64,000 nucleotides of DNA from Mucilaginibacter yixingensis (GCF_041080815.1 NZ_CP160205.1:930001-994000); one strand, 5' to 3'. Shown: positions 50,005-59,589, numbered from the stretch's first letter. Numbers and translations: made by a program. The notes: generated by a model from the letters alone, not told the origin.

Positions 50005-52146
50005 TCACACCCTCTTCTCCGTTCCCGGTTGGGCAAAACTGTTTTTGTTAAACTCAAACGGCAGCTTGCGGATGCGTTTACCTGTTGCGGCAAATATGGC
50101 GTTGGCCACAGCCGGCGCAATAGGCGGCAAGCCCGGTTCGCCAAGACCGGTAGGAGCTTCTTCGGTTTGTACAAATTTTACGATGACCTCCAGCGGTGCG
50201 TCTTTTTGGTGCATAAAGCGGTAGGTATGGAAATTTTTCTGCACAGTAGCACCTTTATCAAAGGTGATCTTGCTGAACAGGGCGTGGCTCAAGCCATCAC
50301 AAATAGCACCTTGCACCTGATTTTCGGCACCACTTAGATTTACTACCCGGCCGCAGTTGACGGCGCAGTATACCCGGATTACCCGTGGCATGTTATTCAT
50401 CATGGTTACCTCGGCCACCTGCGCTACGTAGGTGTTGAAAGAGTAATAGCACGAGAAACCCTGGAATACGTTTTTCTGCGTTTGTTTTCCCCAGTTGCTT
50501 AGTTCGCTTACTTTTTCAATAACGCTTTTAAATTTATCAGGGTTGTAGGCCACTTTACTAACGGGGGCCGTGCGCACTTTTTCCAGTAGTTCCAGTCGCA
50601 GGGCTATGGGGTCTTTTTTTAGTTCGTGCGCCAGTTCGTCCATAAAGCTTTCGTCAGAGAAAGCAGAGACGTTGGCGGTTGGTCCGCGCCATGGGCCGGT
50701 TGGGATGTTTGATTTCAGGTTGTGATTATCCAGACGGAAGTTTGGAATAGCACCGGCCGGAAAAGCATCAGACAAGGCCCTGCCTGAGCTAAGCACCGCC
50801 GCACTGGCATGCCAGGCCACCAGCTGGTTATCAGGACCGATCACTGCGCGATATTTTGCCATGCTTGATGGACGATAGTAATCACCCTGAATGTCATCTT
50901 CTCTAAACCACATCAGCTGTATAGGTGCTTTGGCCGCCTGAGAGATCAGCGCGGCTTCTACTCCATTATCTGCCCTCAGTTTGCGCCCGAAACCACCACC
51001 CTGACGCACCATGCCAATACTCACGTTTTCTGGCGGGATGCCCAACGCCTTGGCTACTTCCTGGCGCATTTGTGCGGGCACTTGAGTTGGGCCGAACAAA
51101 TCGGCTTTATCACCCTGCACATCTGCAAAAAAGTTCATGGGCTCCATAGGGGCGTGCGAGAGGTTAGGCAGTTCATAAACTGCCTCTATCACTTTGCCGC
51201 CGGTAGCAAATGCGGCTTCTACATCGCCATCATTGCGTGGCGGGTTTTCTGTTTTAATCTGGATCAGCTTGGCAAATTCAGCATCATGGTCGGCTGTGCT
51301 TTCCAGCGGAGTGCTGTCTTCCCAAACAACTTTTAACACATCCCGGCCTTTTTTTGCCGCCCAGGTTGAGGTAGCCAGCACGGCCACCACGCCGTGCGCC
51401 TGCACTACATTTTTTACACCTGCTACTTTGCGGGTCTCGGTATCATCAAATGATTTGATGGTTTTTCCGTAAGCAGGTGGACGGGCCACAATGGCAAACA
51501 GCATTCCGGGCCGACGGGTATCAATGCCATACAACGGCTTGCCAGTAATGATCTGGTGATTATCAATATTAGGCACGCGTGTGCCGATAATCTTAAAATC
51601 TTTCGGGGCTTTCAGCGTGATGTCTTTTGGAACAGGCAGGCTAGCTGCTTTGGCAGCCAGTTCGCCATAGCCCAATTTACGGCCGCTGGCTTTGTGTAAT
51701 ACAAAGCCGTCTTCGGCGGTGCAGTCGGCCTCGTTCACACTCCATTGCTGGGCCGCTGCGCTGATGAGCATCATGCGGGCCGCGGCGCCAGCCTGGCGGA
51801 TCGGCATAAAACGACTGCGGATAGCACCGCTGCCGCCTGCCACCTGCGATCCATATTTAGGATCGAAATTGGCCAGTTCAACCTTTACTTTATCCCATTT
51901 TACTTCCAGCTCTTCAGCCAATAGCATAGGGAGGGCGGTTTTAATACCCTGACCAATTTCCGGATTAGGCGCCATTAGGGTTACCAGTCCGGTGCCATCA
52001 ATGGTAATGTAGGCATTGGGGGTAAAGGCGGCTGCCGCTGGTGCAGCTTCCACGGCTTCGCTTAAAAAGCTGAAACCCAGCATCAAACTACCGCCTGCGG
52101 CAATAGAGCTGATCTTTAAAAAGTTACGGCGAGATACATTTTCCAT
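50005..52146 (-). CDS. Molybdenum hydroxylase large subunit (isoquinoline 1-oxidoreductase beta/IorB type)
   Basis: A 713-residue exported protein with a twin-arginine signal, [19 protein letters not shown], which sends folded metalloprotein to the periplasm. It belongs to the xanthine oxidase family of molybdopterin cytosine dinucleotide enzymes: [79 protein letters not shown] and the glutamate-bearing C-terminal [19 protein letters not shown]. It is the IorB-type, with the protein split and rearranged compared with xanthine dehydrogenase. Its [2Fe-2S] partner is the next gene upstream, overlapping by one base. There is no FAD subunit, so electrons probably go to a cytochrome or quinone. The substrate is unknown. 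Confidence 0.9.
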   Translation of the reverse strand: MENVSRRNFLKISSIAAGGSLMLGFSFLSEAVEAAPAAAAFTPNAYITIDGTGLVTLMAPNPEIGQGIKTALPMLLAEELEVKWDKVKVELANFDPKYGSQVAGGSGAIRSRFMPIRQAGAAARMMLISAAAQQWSVNEADCTAEDGFVLHKASGRKLGYGELAAKAASLPVPKDITLKAPKDFKIIGTRVPNIDNHQIITGKPLYGIDTRRPGMLFAIVARPPAYGKTIKSFDDTETRKVAGVKNVVQAHGVVAVLATSTWAAKKGRDVLKVVWEDSTPLESTADHDAEFAKLIQIKTENPPRNDGDVEAAFATGGKVIEAVYELPNLSHAPMEPMNFFADVQGDKADLFGPTQVPAQMRQEVAKALGIPPENVSIGMVRQGGGFGRKLRADNGVEAALISQAAKAPIQLMWFREDDIQGDYYRPSSMAKYRAVIGPDNQLVAWHASAAVLSSGRALSDAFPAGAIPNFRLDNHNLKSNIPTGPWRGPTANVSAFSDESFMDELAHELKKDPIALRLELLEKVRTAPVSKVAYNPDKFKSVIEKVSELSNWGKQTQKNVFQGFSCYYSFNTYVAQVAEVTMMNNMPRVIRVYCAVNCGRVVNLSGAENQVQGAICDGLSHALFSKITFDKGATVQKNFHTYRFMHQKDAPLEVIVKFVQTEEAPTGLGEPGLPPIAPAVANAIFAATGKRIRKLPFEFNKNSFAQPGTEKRV

Positions 52147-52610
52147 TATTTCTTCGCTCCTTTCTCTGCTGCCAGATGGATGGCTTTACGTATACGGTAA
52201 TGGGTGGCGCAACGGCAAATGTTGGTCATGCCGGCATCAATATCAGCATCAGTAGGGCTGGGGTGCTGTTTTAACAAGGCTACTGCCGCCATAATCTGAC
52301 CGGCCTGGCAATAGCCGCATTGGGCCACATCAACCTCGGCCCAGGCTTGTTGTACCGGGTGCGAGCCATCGGCGCTGAGGCCTTCGATTGTAGTTACCTT
52401 GTTGGTGCCTACGCCGGCAATAGGAAATTGGCAAGAGCGCGTGGCTTGCCCGGCAATATGTACCGTACAAGCGCCGCATTGTGCAATGCCGCAGCCAAAT
52501 TTGGTGCCCACCAGGTTTAAATTATCGCGTAGCACCCACAAAAGCGGGGTGTCTGGGTCTGCTTCTACAGTAACGGGTTTATTGTTGACCGTGATTTTGA
52601 ATATGGCCAT
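52146..52610 (-). CDS. Molybdenum hydroxylase [2Fe-2S] subunit (IorA type)
   Basis: The iron-sulfur small subunit of the enzyme encoded just downstream. 154 residues, with no signal peptide, so it is probably carried out with the Tat-exported large subunit. Plant-type ferredoxin cysteines are at 40, 45, 48 and 60 (GTKFGCGIAQCGACTVHIAG). The second cluster, in the four-helix domain, uses C98, C101, C132 and C134 (AQCGYCQAGQIMAAV, NICRCATHYRI). It passes electrons away from the molybdenum site. It overlaps the large-subunit gene by one base, consistent with translational coupling. Confidence 0.93.
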   Translation of the reverse strand: MAIFKITVNNKPVTVEADPDTPLLWVLRDNLNLVGTKFGCGIAQCGACTVHIAGQATRSCQFPIAGVGTNKVTTIEGLSADGSHPVQQAWAEVDVAQCGYCQAGQIMAAVALLKQHPSPTDADIDAGMTNICRCATHYRIRKAIHLAAEKGAKK

Positions 52611-52737
52611 AACATTTTGGTTTTCTCAAAGTTAGTTTTCGGGCGGGCTTTATACAAGTAATATTGTTGTGGGGATTTGGGGAGTTAATCTCCAATCTAA
52701 TTCCTAACTTCGCAGCTTTAAAAATAAGCTGATATTG

Positions 52738-53736
52738 ATGCTGAGGCGGATTCTTTTATTATGTGTGCTGACTTTGGGTTTATGTGCTCCTGTATTTGCA
52801 CAGCAAGAAGATACCAGTACCGCTGCTGTTACACCTGAATTGCAACCACAACCACGCCTGCGCGATACCAGCGCTGCCGGTATGATGATGGATTCTATCG
52901 CCGAAGCCATGAAGGTCCGCCAGCGGTTTGTGGCCGACTCTGTTTCCACACAGTTCATCCGTCACCCGGATTCAACGCTCGTTAACCAGTTCTCCCAGTA
53001 TATTTTTGCACATGTGTTGTATCAGGATAAGGGAAGAGGTTTCCTGGATATCTCTCCAAAAACCGGTGGTGGATTGGTGCGCGAGGGCACAGCGCGGCAT
53101 CAGCGCGCACCCTGGAGTATTGCGGTGGTAATTGGTTTGGCCATTTATATGTGCCTGCTTAATTTGCTGATGGGTAAAGATGTGGAGACCGTGCTGAACT
53201 CTTTTTATGATAGGCGTGCGGCGCAATCAGGCAAGGAGGAGAGCCTGCTCAATTCGCAGACGTTTGTGGCTATGTTCGTGTTGTTCGGGCTGGCTTCGGG
53301 TTTGTTTATCTACCAGGTATCAGCCGCTTATGATAAATATTACAGTGTGTCTGGTTTTCAGCTGTTTTTGATGCTTTCTATCGGTATCGTGGCCTTGTTT
53401 GCGCTGAAGTTGTTGGTGTTGCGTTTTATTGGCTTTGTGTTTAACGTAAACCGCGTGGTGAGCGATTATATTGCCATTTTATACCTTACTTACTTTAACA
53501 TTGCGCTGGTTTTTTTACCTATTACCCTTTGTTTCTGTTTGCTGCCCGATAGTATGTCTAAGTATATCATTAACATAGCATTGGTGCTCATTGTGCTTAT
53601 TTTTATATGGCAGTACCTGCGCAGCAGTGTTAACATTATTTCCAATTTTAGATTTCATAAATTTTATTTATTTATCTATCTTTGTGCCCTCGAAATTTGC
53701 CCAGTTTTGATACTTGTAAAGGCATTGAATATATAG
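52738..53736 (+). CDS. DUF4271 membrane protein upstream of hemD-gldKLMN
   Basis: A 332-residue membrane protein of the DUF4271 family. It has an N-terminal signal peptide (MLRRILLLCVLTLGLCAPVFAQ), a periplasmic stretch of about 100 residues (AEAMKVRQRFVADSVSTQFI), then about seven hydrophobic helices from roughly residue 125 to the end (VIGLAIYMCLLNLLMG, FVAMFVLFGLASGLFIYQVS, and others). The gene sits directly in front of hemD and gldKLMN, a placement conserved across many Bacteroidota, but the function is not established. ATG 52738 is used; the TTG one codon upstream is not needed. The short gap to hemD (40 bases) suggests co-transcription. Confidence 0.85.
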   Translation: MLRRILLLCVLTLGLCAPVFAQQEDTSTAAVTPELQPQPRLRDTSAAGMMMDSIAEAMKVRQRFVADSVSTQFIRHPDSTLVNQFSQYIFAHVLYQDKGRGFLDISPKTGGGLVREGTARHQRAPWSIAVVIGLAIYMCLLNLLMGKDVETVLNSFYDRRAAQSGKEESLLNSQTFVAMFVLFGLASGLFIYQVSAAYDKYYSVSGFQLFLMLSIGIVALFALKLLVLRFIGFVFNVNRVVSDYIAILYLTYFNIALVFLPITLCFCLLPDSMSKYIINIALVLIVLIFIWQYLRSSVNIISNFRFHKFYLFIYLCALEICPVLILVKALNI

Positions 53737-53776
53737 AGAACAGATAGTCTTTTTAGATATAGTTAACGATTAAAAA

Positions 53777-54535
53777 TTGGAAGACAGAAAGAAGCGGGTT
53801 AAGAGTATATTGGTTACTTTGCCCAAACCCGAAAGCGATAAAAATCCTTACGCTGATCTGGCTAAAAAGTACAACCTGAAAATTGATTTCAGGTCGTTTA
53901 TCCATGTTGAGGGCGTACCGGCTAGTGTGTTCAGGAAAGAAAAGATCAACCTGGCTGATTTTAGCGCAGTTATTTTCACCAGCCGTAACTCGGCCGATCA
54001 TTTTTTCCGCATTTGCGAGGAGATGCGTTTTGAGGTGCCCGTAGAAATGAAATATTTCTGCCTTACCGAGAACATAGCCCTTTATCTTCAGAAATACATC
54101 CAGTACCGCAAACGCAAGATCTTCTTTGGTAAACAAACCGCAGCAGATCTGGCCGAGGTGTTGAAGAAACATGCTTCTGAAAAATTCTTGTATCCATGCT
54201 CTGACGTGGCGGCCGAGGAAACTCAGAAGTTCTTGCTGGAGAATGGTTATAACTTTACCCCTGCGGTATTGTTCCGCACGGTATGCAGCGATCTGAGCGA
54301 TCTGGCTGAGGTGTTTTATGATATCATCGCCTTCTTTAGCCCGTCGAGCATTCAATCGTTGTTTAAAAATTTCCCCGACTTTAAGCAAAATAATACCCGC
54401 TTAGCAGCATTTGGCGCCACAACCCATAAAGCGCTGCTGGAAGCCGACTTATTGCTTGATATACCTGCACCTACGCCAAGCGCCCCGTCTATGACCATGG
54501 CTATTGAGCAATACATTAAGCAGGTAAATAAATAA
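53777..54535 (+). CDS. hemD: Uroporphyrinogen-III synthase
   Basis: HemD closes and inverts the D ring of the linear tetrapyrrole to uroporphyrinogen III in haem synthesis. The 252-residue protein starts EDRKKRVKSILVTLPKPESD and has the weakly conserved family features AVIFTSRNSADHFFRICEEM, FLYPCSDVAAEETQKFL and DIIAFFSPSSIQSLFKNFPD, then LAAFGATTHKALLEADL. HemD is poorly conserved, so the position before gldKLMN is part of the evidence. The start is TTG at 53777. It is forced, since an in-frame stop (TAA 53771-53773) lies directly upstream and the next ATG is far inside the protein. A terminator follows. Confidence 0.85.
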   Translation: MEDRKKRVKSILVTLPKPESDKNPYADLAKKYNLKIDFRSFIHVEGVPASVFRKEKINLADFSAVIFTSRNSADHFFRICEEMRFEVPVEMKYFCLTENIALYLQKYIQYRKRKIFFGKQTAADLAEVLKKHASEKFLYPCSDVAAEETQKFLLENGYNFTPAVLFRTVCSDLSDLAEVFYDIIAFFSPSSIQSLFKNFPDFKQNNTRLAAFGATTHKALLEADLLLDIPAPTPSAPSMTMAIEQYIKQVNK

Positions 54536-54563
54536 AAATCTGAAATTTATCGTTTTTTGATTA

Positions 54564-54596
54564 ACATAGCCGAAACTTTATTTCGGCTATGTTCGT
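54564..54596 (+). terminator. Intrinsic terminator between hemD and gldK
   Basis: ACATAGCCGAAA (54564-54575) pairs perfectly with TTTCGGCTATGT (54581-54592) over a CTTTA loop, followed by TCGTTT. It separates the DUF4271-hemD unit from gldKLMN, so the latter probably has its own promoter. Confidence 0.85.
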
Positions 54597-54667
54597 TTAA
54601 AAGCCTGTTTAAGGTACAATAGTTGCTACTTGATATAGCGCCGAAGAAAATATTGATTTAACAGTAT

Positions 54668-54714
54668 TTTGAAAAAATATATTTTCAAATATCAGCTTAA
54701 ATTAAATATATTCG
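54668..54714 (+). promoter_or_regulatory. Putative gldK promoter region with AT palindrome
   Basis: TTTGAAAA (54668-54675) and TTTTCAAA (54682-54689) form a small palindrome; TATATTCG at 54707-54714 is one base from TAnnTTTG. No TTG at -33. The palindrome could be an operator for the gliding operon; this is weak. Confidence 0.35.
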
Positions 54715-54759
54715 ATGCTAATTAGTGCTATTGCATTTTGAGTAAAACGATTTGATTTC

Positions 54760-56091
54760 ATGATGAAACATATATACTCTTTATTATTGGCGGGTGCGAC
54801 TTGTGCGATGTTATCTGGCTGTGGAGCCGGGCGCGGGGGCGACAGAGGTGAGGTAAGAGGTATACCACAGCGTACCTTCAGGGCAGAAGTGCCTTACGGA
54901 ATGGTTTACATTCCGGGCGGATCTTTTCTTATGGGCCAAACAGACCAGGATGTAACCTTTGCTCAAACTACTCAGAATAAGCAGGTTACCATTGCGCCAT
55001 TCTTCATGGATCAAACTGAGATCACCAACAGCCAGTACAAGCAATTTGTAAACTGGGTGCGCGATTCAATAGCCATCACCAACTACCTTAACGACGATAA
55101 ATACTACATTAAACCCCGCACTGGCAAAGGTGCTGCAACCCCATCTGACGGTAGAAAATACATTGATTGGGCTAAAGTATCAAAGATGCCTATCTGGGGT
55201 TCGCGCGGTAAAGGTAACCCTAACGCCAACAAGTTACAGGGTATGTTTTATCAGGGTGATGACCGTGTATTTGACCGTGATGAGATTGATGTGCGCCTGC
55301 TGAAGTACAATTATTCTTTATTTGTGCTGCGCGATGCTGCCAATTACCACAACGATAAAACTAAAAAACGTTCAGATTTCATCTTCCGCGATACCGTGCA
55401 GGTTTATCCGGATACGTTGGTGTGGCTGAGCGATTTCTCATACGCGGCCAACGAGCCGATGACACAGGGTTATTTTTCTCACCCTGCATTTCATAATTAC
55501 CCAGTTGTGGGTGTAACCTGGCGCCAGGCACGTGCCTTTACCGTATGGCGTACGCGTTACAACGAGGCTTACAAACACTCCAGAGGTTTACCTCCACGTG
55601 CGCCTTACCAATTGCCTACCGAGGCTGAGTTTGAATACGCTGCCCGCGGTGGCCGTATCGGCACAGACTATCCATGGGGTGGCCCTTACATTAAAAATGC
55701 CAAAGGCTGTTTATTAGCCAACTTTAAACCCGGTCGCGGCGATTACGCTGCAGACGGTGGTTATTATACCGTAAACGTACGTTCTTACTTCCCTAATGAT
55801 TACGGCCTGTACAACATGGCCGGTAACGTAGCCGAGTGGACACAATCATCTTTTGACGAGTCATCATCATCATTTGTGCATGATATGGCGCCAACCTTTA
55901 ACTATGAAGCTAAAGCTGGCGATCCGGAAGTGCTGAAACGCAAAGTGGTTAAAGGTGGTTCATGGAAAGACATCGGTTACTTCCTTCAAAACTCATCACG
56001 TACGTATGAGTACCAGGATTCAGCAAAATCTTACATCGGCTTCCGTTGCGTAACCAGCTATCAGGGCCGTGATATTAAAGACAAACGCTAA
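54760..56091 (+). CDS. gldK: Gliding motility/type IX secretion lipoprotein GldK
   Basis: GldK (PorK in Porphyromonas) is an outer-membrane lipoprotein that forms the periplasmic ring of the type IX secretion system together with GldN. The 443-residue protein has a lipobox LSGC with the lipidated cysteine at residue 21. Its body is an FGE-sulfatase (formylglycine-generating) fold: MVYIPGGSFLMGQTDQDVTF, APFFMDQTEITNSQYKQFVN, PVVGVTWRQARAFTVWRTRY, YQLPTEAEFEYAARGG, DYGLYNMAGNVAEWTQSSFD and KVVKGGSWKDIGYF. The catalytic cysteines of true FGE are missing, fitting a structural role. It is the first gene of gldKLMN; gldL follows 76 bases later. Either ATG at 54760 or 54763 may start it. Confidence 0.95.
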   Translation: MMKHIYSLLLAGATCAMLSGCGAGRGGDRGEVRGIPQRTFRAEVPYGMVYIPGGSFLMGQTDQDVTFAQTTQNKQVTIAPFFMDQTEITNSQYKQFVNWVRDSIAITNYLNDDKYYIKPRTGKGAATPSDGRKYIDWAKVSKMPIWGSRGKGNPNANKLQGMFYQGDDRVFDRDEIDVRLLKYNYSLFVLRDAANYHNDKTKKRSDFIFRDTVQVYPDTLVWLSDFSYAANEPMTQGYFSHPAFHNYPVVGVTWRQARAFTVWRTRYNEAYKHSRGLPPRAPYQLPTEAEFEYAARGGRIGTDYPWGGPYIKNAKGCLLANFKPGRGDYAADGGYYTVNVRSYFPNDYGLYNMAGNVAEWTQSSFDESSSSFVHDMAPTFNYEAKAGDPEVLKRKVVKGGSWKDIGYFLQNSSRTYEYQDSAKSYIGFRCVTSYQGRDIKDKR

Positions 56092-56167
56092 CAACAACCT
56101 CTTATCAATTTTACAACTTAAAATTTTTTAGAAACTTTCCCCAAAAACGGGCATTGAAAAATTAATT

Positions 56168-56974
56168 ATGGCAGGCAAGAAAAAGTTAAAAATGAACTGG
56201 TTACACACCTGTATTTCATGGGGTGCGAGTGTGGTTATTATTGGTGCGATGTTTAAAATTTTGCACTACCATGGAGGTGATACTCTGATTGAGGCCGGTT
56301 TGATCACTGAGGCCTGCTTGTTCTTTATTACTGGTTTTTTTGCACCGGGAGAGGATTTGCCATGGGAGCGCGTTTATCCTGAATTAGGAGATGATTATAG
56401 CGGTGCCCCTGCAGAGCGCAAAGCCGCGCCGGTTGCCGTTCAAGGTTTTTCAAATACCGCAGCTTTAGACAAAATGCTGAGCGATGCCAAAATTGGTCCG
56501 GAACTGATTAGCAGCCTGGGCGAAGGTCTGCGCACTTTTGGCGATAAGGTTGCTTCAATCTCAAAAGTGGCTGATGCCGGTGCCGCAACCAATGAGTTTG
56601 CTGCTAGTGTTAAGTCAGCAACAGCCAGCTACCAGGGCTTAGGTGCTGCGTTTGAAAAAGCGTCAGCTAATCTGCTTGAAATGGGTAACTCAAATGTTGA
56701 TTCAAAAGCATATCATGAGCAGGTGACTAATCTGGCCAAAAATCTGTCTGCGTTAAATGCAGTTTACGAATTGGAACTGCAGGATTCAAGCGCTCACCTG
56801 AAATCAATGAACAAATTCTACTCTAACCTTTCTTTAACCATGCAAAATTTTAACGAGTCTATGGAAGACTCTAAGCAGTTTAAAGACGAGGTTGGTCGTT
56901 TAGCCAAGAACCTTGCTTCGTTAAACTCGATATATGGTAACATGCTGACAGCAATGAACCAGCCGAGAACCTAA
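56168..56974 (+). CDS. gldL: Gliding motility/type IX secretion motor protein GldL
   Basis: GldL, with GldM, forms the inner-membrane motor that uses proton flow to drive type IX secretion and gliding. The 268-residue protein has two helices near the start: about 13-33 (HTCISWGASVVIIGAMFKIL) and 38-58 (DTLIEAGLITEACLFFITGF), followed by FFAPGEDLPWERVYPELGDD, a GldL hallmark. The lysine in the first helix (K30) and glutamate in the second (E48) correspond to the charged pair implicated in proton transport in F. johnsoniae. The rest is a cytoplasmic helical/coiled-coil tail with repeats LAKNLSALNAVYELEL and LAKNLASLNSIYGNML. gldM starts 50 bases on. Confidence 0.94.
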   Translation: MAGKKKLKMNWLHTCISWGASVVIIGAMFKILHYHGGDTLIEAGLITEACLFFITGFFAPGEDLPWERVYPELGDDYSGAPAERKAAPVAVQGFSNTAALDKMLSDAKIGPELISSLGEGLRTFGDKVASISKVADAGAATNEFAASVKSATASYQGLGAAFEKASANLLEMGNSNVDSKAYHEQVTNLAKNLSALNAVYELELQDSSAHLKSMNKFYSNLSLTMQNFNESMEDSKQFKDEVGRLAKNLASLNSIYGNMLTAMNQPRT

Positions 56975-57024
56975 TAACACAATTTTAGTTTAGTATTTAC
57001 ACATAATTGAAGATAGGATAAACG

Positions 57025-58533
57025 ATGGCTGGAGGTAAAGAAACGACCCGGCAGAAGATGATTAACATCATGTATCTGGTGTTGATTGCGATGCTTGCAT
57101 TAAATGTGTCTGACTCGGTGTTGAACGCTTTCCGTAACTTAAAGGAAAGCATGAACACGGCGAAGAACAACTCTCAGGCAAGTATCGATCAACTCTTCTC
57201 AACGTTCGAGGCCACTAAAATGAAAGAATCGCCAGAAAGAGCTCGTCCTTTGTTGGACACGGCTAACGCGGCGAAAAAATATTCTGACGATCTGAACAGC
57301 TATGTTGAGGATCTGAAGAGCCAAATGGTCAAAGAAGGCGAAGGCATGGATCCGGAAACCAATGACGTTACCAAACGCTCAGATATGGATATTGCGCCTC
57401 GCATGATGATTAACGAAGGTAAAGGTAAAGCCCTGAAAGCAAAGATACAGGAGACGCGTGCCAAGCTGATTGGTCTGCTTAATAAGAAGGATCAGGCCAG
57501 CGTAACGTTTACACTGGATGCTCAGGACGGCAAAAAAGGAACCTGGGAGCAATCAAACTTTGGTGATGGTACGCCGCTTACTGCTGCGTTAACTGTTTTA
57601 ACCAAAATTCAGGCTGATACCAAGAACGCTGAAACAGAAATTGTAAAACGTGTTTTCGGCAAAATGGATCAGGCTCTGGTAACGCTGGATAAATTCTCTG
57701 CGGTTGCAGTAGCGCCAAGCAGCTATGTGCTGTCCGGGCAGCCTTATACCGCTGAGGTGTTCTTGACAGCGTCAGACTCGAAGTCAAGTCCAACCATTAC
57801 TGTAAACGGTTCTACATTGCCAATTACAGAGGGTAAGGGTAAATATTCGGTTACTACAGGCGCAGAAGGTGTACACACCTGGACAGCGAGCATTACCGTA
57901 AAGCAAACAGATGGCACCAGTAAAACTTATACTACGCCAACGCAAACGTATACCGTTGCCCGTCCATCTGCAGTAGTATCTGCAGATAAGATGAACGTGT
58001 TGTACATAGGTGTAGAAAACCCGCTGTCTATTTCAGCACCGGGTGTGGCTAAAGGTGTATTGCACGTCAGCATGAGCAATGGCTCGCTTAGCGGTTCTGA
58101 TGGTAAGTACATTGCTAAAGTAAGCTCAATCGGTGAGACCAACGTTACGGTAACCGGCGAGAAAGGTCAGGTGCTGGGTACAACAAAATTCCGTACCAAG
58201 CGCATCCCTGATCCTAAAGCGTTCTTTGCGGGCAAGAGCGGTGGCAACACCAGCGCGGCTAACATCCGTGCACAAGACAGACTGTTTGCCCGTTTGGATG
58301 GTTTTGATTTTGATGCTAAATTTAGTGTAACGCATTATACCCTGCTGGTGGTAAAACCGCGTCAGGATGCTATAATTAAACCAGGCAGCGGCAATGTGCT
58401 AACTGGTGATATGAAAACCGCGTTGAGCAGCGTAACCCCTGGTTCTACCGTTGTGTTCAGGGATATTACCGCTGTTGGTCCTGATGGTGTGCAGCGCGAA
58501 ATTGATCCTATTGTGTTATCGGCTACTAATTAA
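57025..58533 (+). CDS. gldM: Gliding motility/type IX secretion motor protein GldM
   Basis: GldM is the single-pass partner of GldL; its large periplasmic part reaches the GldK/GldN ring. The 502-residue protein opens MAGGKETTRQKMINIMYLVL, with the membrane helix at about residues 14-34 (NIMYLVLIAMLALNVSDSVL). It then has a helical N-terminal periplasmic domain, rich in Lys and Glu, and several Ig-like beta domains from about residue 225 (VAVAPSSYVLSGQPYTAEVF, GGNTSAANIRAQDRLFARLD). Length and domain order match GldM/PorM. Spacing to gldN is only six bases, showing an operon. Confidence 0.95.
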   Translation: MAGGKETTRQKMINIMYLVLIAMLALNVSDSVLNAFRNLKESMNTAKNNSQASIDQLFSTFEATKMKESPERARPLLDTANAAKKYSDDLNSYVEDLKSQMVKEGEGMDPETNDVTKRSDMDIAPRMMINEGKGKALKAKIQETRAKLIGLLNKKDQASVTFTLDAQDGKKGTWEQSNFGDGTPLTAALTVLTKIQADTKNAETEIVKRVFGKMDQALVTLDKFSAVAVAPSSYVLSGQPYTAEVFLTASDSKSSPTITVNGSTLPITEGKGKYSVTTGAEGVHTWTASITVKQTDGTSKTYTTPTQTYTVARPSAVVSADKMNVLYIGVENPLSISAPGVAKGVLHVSMSNGSLSGSDGKYIAKVSSIGETNVTVTGEKGQVLGTTKFRTKRIPDPKAFFAGKSGGNTSAANIRAQDRLFARLDGFDFDAKFSVTHYTLLVVKPRQDAIIKPGSGNVLTGDMKTALSSVTPGSTVVFRDITAVGPDGVQREIDPIVLSATN

Positions 58534-58539
58534 GGAGCT

Positions 58540-59523
58540 ATGAAAAAGAAATTACTAATTGTTGTGCTTTGTTTGTGTTGCGTTGGTGCTTACGCCCAAA
58601 AGCGCACCACTACTAAAAAACGCACCGCTGTAAAGAAAACTGCAGCCGCTAAACCGGCTACGCAGACAAGCAACCAATCGGCTGGTAATATCCCGCCGGT
58701 ACAAACGGTTACAGATACATCGCACAGAGCCACGTTGGCCGCCAAAAAATTTGAGCGCCCGTTAGACGGTTATTATAAAAAAACTAATATCCTGAGCGCA
58801 AAAGCTACTCCTTACGCAAACCTGCGCGAGAGCGACGTAGTGTTTTCAAAGCGCTTGTGGGAGGAGATCGACATCCGCGAGAAAATGAACCTTTATATGG
58901 GTTCGCCCAAGGCGCGCCTGATCGACTTGATTATGGATGCCGTTGCTGCAGGTGAGTTGACCGCTTATGATCCAACCCCGACTAAAGATGATCCGGGAGG
59001 CGACGCTTTTTCAAGACCAATGACCCCGGGAGAAGCCAAATCAAAAATGGCCGACAGCTCATTAGTAAACAAACTGGATTCTTTGGGTAACGTAGTAAGC
59101 TCTCAGCGTGTAGCCGGTGAGTTTAATCCTGACAGTGTGGTACGTTTCCGTATCAAAGAAGACTGGTATTTTGATAAACAACGCTCGGTATTTGAGCCGC
59201 GCATTATTGGCCTGGCACCGCTGGTTAAGCCTAAAGCCGCTACTGGTTTAGATCTGGATATGCAGCCTGCGTTCTGGATTTATTTCCCTGATGCACGCCA
59301 ACTGTTGGCTACCAAAGAAGTGGTGAACCACAATAACGACGCCACCGGCTTGAGCTACGACGATGTGTTTATGAAGCGTCTTTTTGCCAGCTATATAGTT
59401 AAACAATCAAACGATAAAGACGAGCGTATAAAAGATTATGCCCAGGGGGTAGATCGCCTGTATGAGTCGCAGCGCATTAAGAAGGCGCTGATGGACTGGG
59501 AGCTTGACCTGTGGCAGTACTAA
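58540..59523 (+). CDS. gldN: Gliding motility/type IX secretion protein GldN
   Basis: GldN (PorN) is the periplasmic ring partner of GldK. The 327-residue exported protein has signal peptide MKKKLLIVVLCLCCVGAYAQ, then a very basic low-complexity stretch (KRTTTKKRTAVKKTAAAKPA), and a conserved body. The family marks are PLDGYYKKTNILSAKATPYA, DVVFSKRLWEEIDIREKMNL, IKEDWYFDKQRSVFEPRIIG and ARQLLATKEVVNHNNDA. It ends in LMDWELDLWQY. It is the last gene of gldKLMN, six bases after gldM, and is followed by a terminator. The system exports C-terminal-domain proteins; none with an obvious sorting domain is in the window. Confidence 0.94.
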   Translation: MKKKLLIVVLCLCCVGAYAQKRTTTKKRTAVKKTAAAKPATQTSNQSAGNIPPVQTVTDTSHRATLAAKKFERPLDGYYKKTNILSAKATPYANLRESDVVFSKRLWEEIDIREKMNLYMGSPKARLIDLIMDAVAAGELTAYDPTPTKDDPGGDAFSRPMTPGEAKSKMADSSLVNKLDSLGNVVSSQRVAGEFNPDSVVRFRIKEDWYFDKQRSVFEPRIIGLAPLVKPKAATGLDLDMQPAFWIYFPDARQLLATKEVVNHNNDATGLSYDDVFMKRLFASYIVKQSNDKDERIKDYAQGVDRLYESQRIKKALMDWELDLWQY

Positions 59524-59589
59524 AAGAACAAATGAGTGGAGATAAGGTGCAGAGGCACTAAAAAGTCAATCAAACCACTAACCATATCC

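Noticed and set aside
53753..54388. 211-codon antisense frame over hemD
   Set aside because: The translation looks moderately protein-like, but the plus-strand frame matches HemD and the conserved DUF4271-hemD-gldK order.
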